Shown: positions 6,057 through 14,383 of the stretch, piece after piece
Layout: every line of letters starts with the position of its first letter
Numbering within the stretch: position 1 is the stretch's first letter
Assembly: GCA_030667205.1 (NCBI GenBank)
Contig: DAOUWH010000005.1
Span: forward strand, 1 to 15,116
Origin: Nitrospirota bacterium
Lineage (GTDB): Bacteria; Nitrospirota; Thermodesulfovibrionia; Thermodesulfovibrionales; JdFR-86
DNA: 15,116 nt
Direction: 5' to 3'
Made by a program: the position numbers and the translations under genes
Notes under the pieces: model-generated
What the model was told of the DNA's origin: nothing
The model's database searches: none
The model's input: the letters and a program-made list of their open reading frames with translations, nothing else

Positions 6057-7831
6057 TGGCTAAGGAAACCAGCATAAGGGTCTGCATGGGACCGGGCGGC
6101 ATTGCCTCTGGCGGCGAAGAAGTCCTGAGGGCGTTTGGCAGAGAACTCAAAAAGTCCAACGTGAAGGCCGCCCTCAAGAAGGGCTGTTCCATGCATCATG
6201 TAGGTTGCATGGGCCTGTGCGCACGAGACGTCCTCGTAGAAGTAGTCCTCAACGGCAAGACATACACCTACCAGTACGTAACGCCCGACATGGTAAGCAC
6301 AATCGTCAGCAAGCACGTAGTCGGCGGAAAACCGATAAAAGAATGGCTTGTAGACGACAGCTACGTCAATTTCATCAAAAAACAGACCAAAGTCGTGCTT
6401 TCGGACTGCGGCAGAATCAACCCTGAAAGTCTCGACGCTTACATAGCCGTCGGCGGTTACGAAGCTACCAGGTCAGTGCTCAAGTCCAAGACCCCTGAAG
6501 ATACCATCGAGATTATAAAAGAATCCGGCCTAAGAGGCAGGGGCGGGGCAGGCTTCCCAACGGGCAGAAAGTGGGAGTTCTGCCGGGCAGTAGAGTCGGA
6601 CAGGAAATACATTATATGCAACGCCGACGAGGGAGACCCCGGCGCCTTCATGGACAGGGCCTTGCTCGAGGGCAACCCGCATGCCGTCCTAGAGGGAATG
6701 ATTATCGGGGCCTACGCCATTGGAGCCGACTCTGGCTACGTCTACATAAGGGCCGAGTACCCGCTTGCCGTTGAAAGGCTCCGGCTGGCGCTCAAACATG
6801 CCAAGAAGAAAAAACTCCTGGGCAGAAACATCCTCGGAAGCGGTTTTAATTTCGACATCAAGATAAAACTGGGTGCCGGAGCGTTCGTATGCGGGGAGTC
6901 AACCGCACTTATGTATTCTATTGAAGGGAAGCGCGGCATGCCACGAATTACTCCCCCGCGTTCTACGGAAGCAGGGCTCTGGGGCAAACCCACAGTGCTC
7001 AATAACGTAGAGACGCTGGCCAACATCCCCTACATTATCCGTAACGGCGCCAACTGGTTTGCCTCGTTTGGCAAGGGGAAGTCAAAGGGCACAAAGGTCT
7101 TTGCCCTTACGGGCAAGATCAAGAACTCCGGCCTCATCGAGGTCCCCATGGGGATCTCCCTCAGGAAAATCGTTTACGACATCGGCGGGGGTATCGAGGA
7201 GGACAAAAAACTCAAGGCGGTCCAGACGGGCGGCCCCTCCGGCGGATGCATCCCGGCCAGCATGATCGACATCAACGTAGATTACGAGTCGCTTGCAAAG
7301 GTCGGTTCCATTGTCGGCTCGGGCGGAATGATAGTCCTGGACGAAGACGACTGCATGGTCAACGTCGCCAAGTACTTCCTCCAGTTTACTCAGTCGGAGT
7401 CGTGCGGAAAGTGCGTCCCCTGCAGGGTGGGCACCAAGAGGCTCCTTGAGATAATGGAAAGGATTACCTCCGGCAGGGGCAAAACGTCTGACCTCGCTCT
7501 CCTTGAAAAGCTCGGAAACGACGTCAAGTCCGCCTCGCTCTGCGGGCTGGGACAGGCGGCGCCAAACCCTATTCTGAGCACCATCAAGTATTTCAGGGAG
7601 GAGTACGAGGTTCACATCGCGGGCAGGTGTCCGTCAAAGGTCTGCAAGGAACTCCTGACTTATTCGATAATCGAGGAGTTATGCAAGGGCTGCTGCGCAT
7701 GCCTGAGGGCGTGCTCATCCGGTGCGATAACGGGAGAAAAGAAAAAACCACACCGTATCGACCAGTCGCTCTGCGTTAAGTGCGGGGCGTGCTTCGAGGT
7801 CTGCAAGTTCAAGTCGGTGGACAGGGAGTAG
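6056..7831 (+). CDS. nuoF: NuoF/HndC/HydB-like diaphorase subunit (FMN, NAD(H), Fe-S)
   Basis: This 591-residue flavoprotein exchanges electrons between NAD(H) and Fe-S clusters. In order: an N-terminal thioredoxin-like [2Fe-2S] domain (about 1-95; Cys 10, 44, 51, 55); the FMN/NADH core with GRGGAGFPTG at 161-170 and NADEGDPGAFMD at 189-200; the [4Fe-4S] site ESCGKCVPC (Cys 450, 453, 456) plus Cys 496; and a C-terminal two-[4Fe-4S] ferredoxin domain (Cys 543/546/549/553 and 573/576/579/583). This layout is longer than plain NuoF and is that of HndC/HydB-type subunits, some of which take part in electron bifurcation with ferredoxin. In the first domain, the second Cys of the usual CxxxxC is Gly 15, and Cys 44 is a possible replacement. 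It starts on the last base of the previous stop and ends 3 nt before fdhF. Confidence 0.94.
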   Translation: MAKETSIRVCMGPGGIASGGEEVLRAFGRELKKSNVKAALKKGCSMHHVGCMGLCARDVLVEVVLNGKTYTYQYVTPDMVSTIVSKHVVGGKPIKEWLVDDSYVNFIKKQTKVVLSDCGRINPESLDAYIAVGGYEATRSVLKSKTPEDTIEIIKESGLRGRGGAGFPTGRKWEFCRAVESDRKYIICNADEGDPGAFMDRALLEGNPHAVLEGMIIGAYAIGADSGYVYIRAEYPLAVERLRLALKHAKKKKLLGRNILGSGFNFDIKIKLGAGAFVCGESTALMYSIEGKRGMPRITPPRSTEAGLWGKPTVLNNVETLANIPYIIRNGANWFASFGKGKSKGTKVFALTGKIKNSGLIEVPMGISLRKIVYDIGGGIEEDKKLKAVQTGGPSGGCIPASMIDINVDYESLAKVGSIVGSGGMIVLDEDDCMVNVAKYFLQFTQSESCGKCVPCRVGTKRLLEIMERITSGRGKTSDLALLEKLGNDVKSASLCGLGQAAPNPILSTIKYFREEYEVHIAGRCPSKVCKELLTYSIIEELCKGCCACLRACSSGAITGEKKKPHRIDQSLCVKCGACFEVCKFKSVDRE

Positions 7832-7834
7832 GAT

Positions 7835-10501
7835 ATGATTAACCTCACAATAGACGGCAAAAACGTTATAGCGGGAAAGGACATGACCGTCCTTGACGCC
7901 GCAAGGCGGGCGGGCATCTCGATACCGACCCTCTGCCATCACCCCAAGCTAACGTCTTTTGGCGGGTGCAGGTTGTGCCTTGTCGAGATCGAGGGCATCC
8001 CCAGGCCTGTAACTTCGTGCACAACGCTCGTCGGCGAGAACATGGTTGTCAAGACCTCTACTCCGCACATCGTGGAGCTTAGAAAGACCATCCTTGAACT
8101 CCTGCTTTCGGACCACCCGAATGACTGCATGGTATGCGAGAAGGCCGGGGACTGCACGCTCCAGGACCTCGCCTACTACTATGGGATAAGCGAGAACCCC
8201 TACGAGGGCGAAAGAAGGACTTACGAGACCCGCGACGGGAACCCCTTCATCGAGAGGGACATGGAAAAGTGCATCCTCTGCTCGCGTTGCGTAAAGGTAT
8301 GCGACGAGGTGCAGGGCGTCGGCGCAATAGACTTCGCCTACAGGGGTTTTCAGTCAAAGATATGCCCGCCCTTCGAACGCGACCTGGACTGCGAGTTCTG
8401 CGGGCAGTGCGTAGCGGTATGCCCCACCGGAGCGCTCACCGGAAAGCTGTGGGCGCACAAGGGCAGGCAGAAGAACGTTAACAAGGTCGACACCGTCTGC
8501 ACATACTGCGGCACCGGCTGCAACCTTACCCTCCACGTAAAGAACAACGATATAATTCGCGTGGATTCTGCCATGAGCACCTGGAACGAAGGCTGGCTCT
8601 GTGCGAAGGGCAGGTTCGGCTACAGCTTCGTAAGCAGCCCCGACAGGCTCAAGACCCCTCTTATCAAAAAGAGAGGCAAGTTCAAGGAAGTCTCGTGGGA
8701 CGAGGCCCTCGACTTTACGGCATCGAAGCTTAAAAATATTATAAAGAAACACGGCGCCGACTCTGTCGGCGGGCTTTCCTCGGCCAGGTGCACGACCGAG
8801 GAAAACTATCTGTTCCAGAAATTCATACGGGCGGCAGTTGGCACCAACAACGTCGACCACTGCGCACGTCTTTGACACGCCCCCACCGTGGCCAGTCTGG
8901 CCACGATATTCGGCTCCGGGGCCATGACCAACTCCATCAGGGAGATAGAGGGCATGGATGTGATTTTCATAATCGGCTCCAACACGAAGGAAACACACCC
9001 GGTCATCGCCAACAAAATGCTTAAAGCCCTCAGAAGAGGCGCAAAGATGATAATCGCGGACCCGAGGAGGGTCCCCCTCGTGAAGGCCGCCGATCTGCAC
9101 CTGCGGCTCAGGCCGGGCACAGACGTGGCACTTCTGAACTCCATCGCGCACGTAATAATCAAGGAAGGCATCCATGACGCCGAATTCATAGCGGACAGGA
9201 CCGAGGGCTTTGAAAAATGGAAAAAATCGCTTACGCGGTTCACGCCCCAATATGCGGAAAAGATTACCGGCGTTCCCCCAAAAGACATCATCAGGGCCGC
9301 AAGGCTCTACGGGGGCTCAAGGCGGGCAGGCATCTTCTACACCATGGGCATCACACAGCACACGCACGGCACGGACAACGTTAACACCGTGGCAAACCTC
9401 GCCATGGTCTCCGGGAATATCGGCAGGGAATACACGGGCGTAAGCCCGCTCAGGGGGCAGAACAACGTGCAGGGCGCCTGCGACGCCGGCGCGCTCCCCA
9501 ACGTCTACCCCGGCTACCAGATGGTGAGTTTCCCTCTGGTAAAAAAGAAGTTCGAGGAGGCGTGGGGCACTTCGCTTTCCGGCAAGGAGGGCCTCAAGGC
9601 CACGGAAATGATGCCGGCGGCGATTAAGGGAAAGCTTAAGGCACTGTACATCATGGGCGAGAATCCCGTGCTCTCCGACCCCAACATGAACCACACGGTA
9701 AAGGCCCTGGAGAGCCTGGACCTTCTCGTAGTGCAGGACATCTTCCTTACTGAAACGGCAAAACTGGCCGACGTGGTGCTGCCGGCAACGTGCTTTGCGG
9801 AAAAGAGCGGAACGTTCATCAACACCGAAAGGAAAGTCCAGCTGGTGCGAAAGGCCGTTGTGCCGCCAGGAGACGCAAGAGAGGACAAGTGGATAATATC
9901 CGAGCTGTCAAAGAGAATGGGCTATCCAATGGATTACGAATCATCAAGCGAAATTTTTAAGGAACTCGGCGAGCTCTGGCCCGCCCTCGCCGGGATAACC
10001 CACGAAAGGCTCCGGAAGCGGGGCATCCAGTGGCCCTGCCCCACAAAGGACCACCCCGGCACGGAATACCTCTACAGGGCTGGCTTCCCTCGCGGAAAAA
10101 GCTCGTTCACGCCGGTCCAATACAAGCCCTCTGCCGAGCTTGCTGACAAGAAGTATCCCTTCGTCCTTACCACGGGGAGAAACCTCTTCCAGTACCACAC
10201 GGGCTCTATGACCCGAAGGGTAGAGCCTATCGAAGTCCATGCGGGAGAGCCATACGTAGAAATCAACACAAACGACGCAGATAAAATTGATATTGCCAAT
10301 GGGGATATGGTAAGTATACTGTCCAGGCGCGGACGCATTGACGCAAAGGCGCGGGTAAGTGAAATCGTGCCCGCAGGGATGGTGTTCGTTCCAATGCACT
10401 ACCACGAAGCCGCCGCAAACCTGCTGACGAACGACGCGCTGGACGCCCATGCCAAGACGCCTGAGTTCAAGGTATGTGCCGTAAGAATAAAGAAGAAGTA
10501 A
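7835..10501 (+). CDS. fdhF: Selenocysteine-containing formate dehydrogenase, catalytic subunit
   Basis: One gene of 888 residues with an internal TGA (8873-8875) read as selenocysteine 347. The frame is unbroken on both sides and the context HCARL-Sec-HAPTVA is the conserved active site. The protein interconverts formate and CO2 at a molybdenum or tungsten bis-pyranopterin centre. Domains: NuoG-like [2Fe-2S] (Cys 34, 45, 48, 62); His-Cys cluster (His 94, Cys 98, 101, 107); two [4Fe-4S] (Cys 146/149/152/156 and 186/189/192/196); the catalytic-domain cluster CTYCGTGC plus Cys 256; Sec 347-His 348; the conserved Arg near 540 in PLRGQNNVQGACD; and a C-terminal cofactor domain (TTGRNLFQYHTGSMTRR). 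The Fe-S-rich N-terminus is that of NAD-linked types docking NuoE/F-like subunits. Plain gene callers will split it at the TGA. sel genes are not in the window. Confidence 0.96.
8887..8905 (+). promoter_or_regulatory. Bacterial SECIS element in fdhF
   Basis: CGTGGCC (8887-8893) and GGCCACG (8899-8905) form a perfect 7-bp stem around the loop AGTCT (8894-8898). The G-T of the loop lies 20-21 nt after the TGA, the same offset as the GU of the E. coli fdhF SECIS loop (GGUCU), which SelB recognises. The hairpin is inside the coding sequence, as is usual in bacteria. Confidence 0.88.
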
Positions 10502-10517
10502 CAGGAAGGTGGTTACC

Positions 10518-10973
10518 ATGGTAAAGGTTGAGGGATTAAAGAAACAGGCCCTTTTTGAGGACCTCGACAAGACCCAGCTCAAGTACCTGGCAGGCGTTAT
10601 CGAAGAGATCTCCCTGCAAAAGAACAGCATACTGTTCAAGGAAGAGGACGACACCAGGGGGATATACCTTATCCGCTCCGGCGTAATCGAGATATCCAAG
10701 ATAACCTCCGACGGCTGGAAGCAGACCCTTGCCCTCCTGAAAACAGGACACTTCTTCGGAGAGCTTTCGCTCATGGAAAAACGCCGCCACGAGGCGACCG
10801 CCGTGGCCCTCGATAAAACCGAATTATTGCTCCTTAAAAAAGAGAGCTTCGAGACTATAGAACAGGAAAAATCAACGATTGCCCTTCAGATCATTAAAAA
10901 AATCGCGCTCTCGATGAGCAAGAACCTGCGGCAAATGAACGAGAAATTTTTAAATGCACTGGTTAACTACTGA
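10518..10973 (+). CDS. Stand-alone cyclic-nucleotide-binding-fold protein (CRP-like, no HTH)
   Basis: The start is placed at ATG 10518, 9 nt after a good Shine-Dalgarno (AGGAAGG); a GTG 9 nt earlier is in frame but overlaps that site. The 151 residues form one CRP/FNR-type cNMP-binding beta-roll (about 12-120; ILFKEEDDTRGIYLIRSGVIEI, FFGELSLMEKRRHEATAVAL) and a C-terminal helix. The DNA-binding helix-turn-helix is absent, so this is not a normal transcription factor. In the phosphate-binding cassette Glu 82 is kept, but the usual Arg-Ser before the final Ala positions appear as Glu-Ala (HEATA), so cyclic nucleotide binding is doubtful. It sits 16 nt after fdhF and 37 nt before fhs, which suggests a role in sensing or protein-protein control within formate metabolism. 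Confidence 0.85.
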   Translation: MVKVEGLKKQALFEDLDKTQLKYLAGVIEEISLQKNSILFKEEDDTRGIYLIRSGVIEISKITSDGWKQTLALLKTGHFFGELSLMEKRRHEATAVALDKTELLLLKKESFETIEQEKSTIALQIIKKIALSMSKNLRQMNEKFLNALVNY

Positions 10974-11010
10974 TATTATCGCGGGTCAATAAATAAAAAG
11001 GAGGATAACG

Positions 11011-12774
11011 ATGCCGCTTGATCCAACAAAACACGCTGACTGGGAGGTAGCAGAGGCCGCTGAAAAGAACATGAAGACCGTCTACCAGCTGGGCGAAGAG
11101 CTCGGACTCGAGAAGGAAGAACTCCTGCCTCACGGCCACTACGTAGCGAAACTGGACTTCAATAAGATCCTCGACCGCCTGAAGGACAGGCCGGACTGCA
11201 AGTACATCGACGTCACGGCAATCACCCCCACGCCCCTGGGCGAGGGCAAATCCACAACTACCATGGGCCTCACGCAGGGCATGGGCAAGAGGGGCAAAAA
11301 TGTCATAGCCGCCATACGGCAGCCCTCCGGCGGGCCTACGATGAACATCAAAGGCTCGGCCGCGGGCGGAGGCCTTAGCCAGTGCATCCCGCTTACGCCT
11401 TTTTCGCTGGGCCTTACGGGCGACATCAACGCGATAATGAACACACACAACCTCGCGATGGTAGCCCTTACCTCCCGCATGCAGCACGAGTTCAACTACG
11501 ACGACGCGCAGCTTGCGAAGAGGAACCTTAAAAGACTTAACATCGACCCCAGAAACGTCGAGATGAAGTGGATAATGGACTTCTGCGCGCAAGCCCTAAG
11601 GGACATAACCATCGGGCACGGCGGCAAGATGGACGGCTTCATGATGCGTTCGGGCTTTGCCATCGCTGTCTCCTCGGAGATCATGGCCATTCTTGCCGTG
11701 GCCAAGGACCTCAAGGACATGCGCGAGAGGATGGGCAGGATTGTCGTGGCCTACGACACGAAGGGCAACCCCGTGACCACCGAGGACCTCGAGGTCGCCG
11801 GAGCAATGACCGCATGGATGGTCGAGGCCATTAACCCCAACCTCATGCAGAGCATCGAGGGCCAGCCCGTGCTCGTGCACGCAGGGCCGTTTGCCAACAT
11901 CGCAATCGGCCAGTCCTCGATAATCGCCGACAGGGTCGGCCTCAAGCTCGGCGACTACCACATCACCGAGTCGGGCTTCGGCGCTGACATCGGTTTTGAA
12001 AAGTTCTGGAACCTCAAGTGCCGCTTCTCGGGCTTAAAGCCCAACGCCGCGGTGCTCGTGGCCACGATAAGGGCCTTAAAATGCCACGGCGGCGCGCCGA
12101 TACCGGTGCCGGGGAAGCCCATGCCCGAGGAGTACGCCTCGGAGAACGTGGGCTGGGTCGAGAAAGGCTGCGAAAACCTCGTCCACCACATCAAGACCGT
12201 CAAGAAGGCGGGAATCAACCCCGTCGTCTGCATAAACGCGTTTTACACCGACACGGAAAACGAGATTAACACCGTAAGGAGGCTCGCCGAGGCCGCAGGA
12301 GCCCGTGTCGCCACTTCCAAGCACTGGCAGTTCGGCGGCGAGGGAGCCTTAGAGCTTGCCGACGCGGTCGTTGACGCCTGCAACGAGCCCAATAATTTCA
12401 AACTCCTCTACGAACTTGACACCCCGCTCAGGACCCGCATCGAGCTTATCGCCGAGCAGGTCTACGGTGCAGACGGCGTGGAGTACACCCCGGAGGCCCT
12501 CGCAAAGGCAAAGAGGATGGAGGCAGACCCCGAGATTGCCAAGCTCGGCACCTGCATGGTCAAGACCCACCTGAGCCTCACCGACAACCCCAACCTCAAG
12601 GGAGTGCCAAAGGACTGGAAACTCCTCGTGCAGGATATCCTTACCTACAAGGGCGCGGGATTCGTCGTGCCGGTGGCAGGGGCAATCAAGCTAATGCCCG
12701 GCACGGGAAGCAACCCCGCCTACAGGCGTGTGGATGTGGACACCGAAACCGGAAAGGTTAAGGGACTTTTCTAA
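11011..12774 (+). CDS. fhs: Formate-tetrahydrofolate ligase (formyl-THF synthetase)
   Basis: It makes 10-formyl-tetrahydrofolate from formate, ATP and tetrahydrofolate, the second methyl-branch step of the Wood-Ljungdahl pathway, and works in the reverse direction in some formate producers. The 587 residues are slightly longer than the common ~555-560. Landmarks: P-loop TPTPLGEGKSTTT at 72-84 with Lys 80; KGSAAGGGLSQCIP at 114-127; TGDINAIMNTHN; and the family-typical ATIRALKCHGG and LMPGTGSNPAYRRVDVD end. AAGGAGG at 10998-11004 gives a strong ribosome site 6 nt from the ATG. Lying at the end of the formate dehydrogenase operon, it would consume the formate that FdhF makes from CO2. A strong terminator follows. 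Confidence 0.98.
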   Translation: MPLDPTKHADWEVAEAAEKNMKTVYQLGEELGLEKEELLPHGHYVAKLDFNKILDRLKDRPDCKYIDVTAITPTPLGEGKSTTTMGLTQGMGKRGKNVIAAIRQPSGGPTMNIKGSAAGGGLSQCIPLTPFSLGLTGDINAIMNTHNLAMVALTSRMQHEFNYDDAQLAKRNLKRLNIDPRNVEMKWIMDFCAQALRDITIGHGGKMDGFMMRSGFAIAVSSEIMAILAVAKDLKDMRERMGRIVVAYDTKGNPVTTEDLEVAGAMTAWMVEAINPNLMQSIEGQPVLVHAGPFANIAIGQSSIIADRVGLKLGDYHITESGFGADIGFEKFWNLKCRFSGLKPNAAVLVATIRALKCHGGAPIPVPGKPMPEEYASENVGWVEKGCENLVHHIKTVKKAGINPVVCINAFYTDTENEINTVRRLAEAAGARVATSKHWQFGGEGALELADAVVDACNEPNNFKLLYELDTPLRTRIELIAEQVYGADGVEYTPEALAKAKRMEADPEIAKLGTCMVKTHLSLTDNPNLKGVPKDWKLLVQDILTYKGAGFVVPVAGAIKLMPGTGSNPAYRRVDVDTETGKVKGLF

Positions 12775-12800
12775 ATTAAGGCCCTCTGAAAAAGAACAAT

Positions 12801-12831
12801 AAAAAGGGGCGGCTTTCAGCCGCCCCTTTTT
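12801..12831 (+). terminator. Strong bidirectional intrinsic terminator
   Basis: A perfect 14-bp stem (A5-GGGGCGGCT paired with AGCCGCCCC-T5) with a 3-nt loop TTC lies 26 nt after the fhs stop and 20 nt after the end of the convergent MORN gene. Because of the A and T runs at its base it has a U tract on either strand, so it can end both transcripts. Confidence 0.92.
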
Positions 12832-12851
12832 AGATTAATTTTGAGTTACGC

Positions 12852-14246
12852 TCACCGTGCCATGGGCATGCTGAGCGTCCTGAGCTTGTCATAGGATGCG
12901 TGAAGGACTCCGCTTTTATAGTCACCCGCGTACTCGGTCGTCGGGAAGTCGTACTTACCCTCTCCGACAGGCTTGCCGTCGCGGAACTCGCCGGTAAACT
13001 TCGAGCCGCTCGCAAACAGATAAGTGCCATTGCCGTGGCGCTTGCCGCCCTTAAACTCGCCCTTGTACGTGCTGCCCGAGGCGAACTTCTGGGTGCCCTG
13101 CCCGTGCATCACGCTGTCTTTCCACTGTCCCGTGTATTTTGAGCCATCCGCGAATGTATGCGTGCCGTAGCCCTCTCTTTTCCCTTCGCGGAAGTTTCCC
13201 CTGTATGTAGCGCCGTTTGCGTATTTAAGCGTGCCCTGCCCATGCATCCTGTCGGCCTGCCAGCCGCCTTCGTACCTTGAGCCGTCGGAAAATAGCTGGG
13301 TGCCGCCCCCGTAGCGCTTGCCCTCGATGAACTGGCCCGTGTACCTCAAGCCGTCCGCGGATACGAGCACCCCATAGCCGTGCATCATGCCGCCTTTGAA
13401 CTCGCCCGCGTATTTCATGCCCTCGGGGGTGGTGAGTATCCCCTGGCCCTCGCGCAGGCCGTCCCTGAACTGCCCCGTATACCTCGAACCGTCTGCGGAC
13501 ATCAAGACTCCCTCGCCCTGCATCATGCCGTCCTCTATCTGCCCTACATACCTCGATCCGTCGGGGAACGTATAGCTAAACTCGGCGACCTCCGGGACAC
13601 CTTCGCGCACAGATGCGACCTCCCTAACCGGGGACCCCACAGCAGCGCTCTTGTCCTCTTTAGGGAGCGTGGTCGCGATTACGGCGTCAGACTCTGCGGG
13701 AACCGTGGCGGGCTCCTCTTCTATCACGGCAGGGGCTTTCTCTGCCGGCGCCGGGGCGGCAACCGCCCTGCCCTTCGGAGACTGCTTAACGACAGGCCCC
13801 CTGGGCTGAACAGCGGCCTCCTGCTCCACCTTGCCATTCACCCAGAGGCCTGCTAACTCCCTGCCGTTGGGGTAAGTGGTCTTCCCCTGTCCGTGCATCT
13901 TGCCGTACTGCCACCCGCCGTCGTACCTGCGCCCATCGGCATACACGAGAGTTCCCTTGCCGTGCATCCTGCCGTTGCGGAATTCGCCCGCATAGCGCGA
14001 GCCGTCGCGGAATATGTAGTAGCCCTTGCCGTGGCGCTTGCCGTTACGGAATTCGCCCGCATAGCGCGAGCCGTTGCGGAATATGTGCACGCCGGTGCCG
14101 TGCATCACGCCGCCACTGACGTCTCCGGTATAGAACGAGCCATCGGCGAAAGTAAGTATCTTGCGGTTTGAGCTGTGATCGCCCCTTGCGCAACCCGCCA
14201 GATAAAAGCAGCAAAAAATCACCAGTACAATCCTTGCAACTCTCAT
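12852..14246 (-). CDS. MORN-repeat lipoprotein
   Basis: The 464-residue product starts with a lipoprotein signal (MRVARIVLVIFCCFYLAGC), lipobox YLAGC with Cys 19 as the lipidated residue. About four clear MORN repeats (residues ~33-125, then one degenerate) are followed by a Pro/Ala/Glu-rich linker (~142-222) and nine further clear repeats (~226-432) with a degenerate last one. The repeats are 23 residues long with the pattern (F/Y)xDGSxYxGxFxxGxxHGxG. MORN repeats form extended beta-hairpin arrays that bind proteins or lipids; here they would face the periplasm or cell surface. AAGGAGG lies 6 nt upstream of the ATG, inside the loop of a hairpin, and a 17-codon ORF ends over the start as ATGA. 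The gene converges on fhs. Specific function is unknown. Confidence 0.9.
   Translation of the reverse strand: MRVARIVLVIFCCFYLAGCARGDHSSNRKILTFADGSFYTGDVSGGVMHGTGVHIFRNGSRYAGEFRNGKRHGKGYYIFRDGSRYAGEFRNGRMHGKGTLVYADGRRYDGGWQYGKMHGQGKTTYPNGRELAGLWVNGKVEQEAAVQPRGPVVKQSPKGRAVAAPAPAEKAPAVIEEEPATVPAESDAVIATTLPKEDKSAAVGSPVREVASVREGVPEVAEFSYTFPDGSRYVGQIEDGMMQGEGVLMSADGSRYTGQFRDGLREGQGILTTPEGMKYAGEFKGGMMHGYGVLVSADGLRYTGQFIEGKRYGGGTQLFSDGSRYEGGWQADRMHGQGTLKYANGATYRGNFREGKREGYGTHTFADGSKYTGQWKDSVMHGQGTQKFASGSTYKGEFKGGKRHGNGTYLFASGSKFTGEFRDGKPVGEGKYDFPTTEYAGDYKSGVLHASYDKLRTLSMPMAR
13971..14086. repeat. Near-identical tandem repeat inside the MORN gene
   Basis: A 47-nt segment at 13971-14017 recurs at 14040-14086 with two mismatches, offset 69 nt, exactly one 23-residue MORN repeat. 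Other repeats of the gene are much more diverged in DNA, so this pair probably arose by recent duplication or conversion. Confidence 0.85.
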
Positions 14247-14268
14247 TTCAGACCTCCTTTGAAATGAG
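14242..14268 (-). promoter_or_regulatory. Hairpin enclosing the MORN gene ribosome binding site
   Basis: On the minus strand CTCATTTCA (14260-14268) and TGAAATGAG (14242-14250) are perfect 9-bp complements. The 9-nt loop is AAGGAGGTC, the whole Shine-Dalgarno, and the ATG (14244-14246) is in the 3' arm. Folding would hide the start codon and could limit translation initiation. Confidence 0.6.
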
Positions 14269-14296
14269 TCTTATCGTAGCCCCTGAATCCCATCAT
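14243..14296 (-). CDS. Putative 17-codon leader ORF upstream of the MORN gene
   Basis: A short frame, MMGFRGYDKTHFKGGLK, starts at ATG 14294-14296 with GGAGG (14302-14306) 5 nt upstream. It ends at a TGA that overlaps the MORN-gene ATG as ATGA (14243-14246). Its last codons run through the hairpin that holds the MORN ribosome site, so translating it would open that hairpin. It shows no known attenuator pattern such as repeated amino-acid codons. It may be a coupling leader or chance; the ribosome site and exact overlap favour the first. Confidence 0.4.
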   Translation of the reverse strand: MMGFRGYDKTHFKGGLK

Positions 14297-14383
14297 CCCT
14301 GCCTCCGCAACAATGACAATAAGGCACTGGAATTCGACTTCTTCTATCTTGCCTGAAACGGGCGGGGTATTGAAAGACTTTTT

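Noticed and set aside
8354..9250. 298-residue minus-strand frame antisense to fdhF
   Set aside because: It spans the Sec codon region of a strongly conserved enzyme and has no family resemblance; other long antisense frames (for example 10963-11592 and 5768-6316) are rejected for the same reason.
8888..10501. Separate 537-residue gene starting at GTG, with fdhF ending at 8875
   Set aside because: The frame is continuous through TGA, the flanking residues are the conserved Sec active site, and a SECIS hairpin follows; this is one selenoprotein, not two genes or a nonsense mutation.
12900..14171. Several + strand frames and repeated DNA suggesting a CRISPR or satellite array
   Set aside because: The 69-nt periodicity is the codon pattern of 23-residue MORN repeats on the minus strand; repeats are diverged and there are no spacers.
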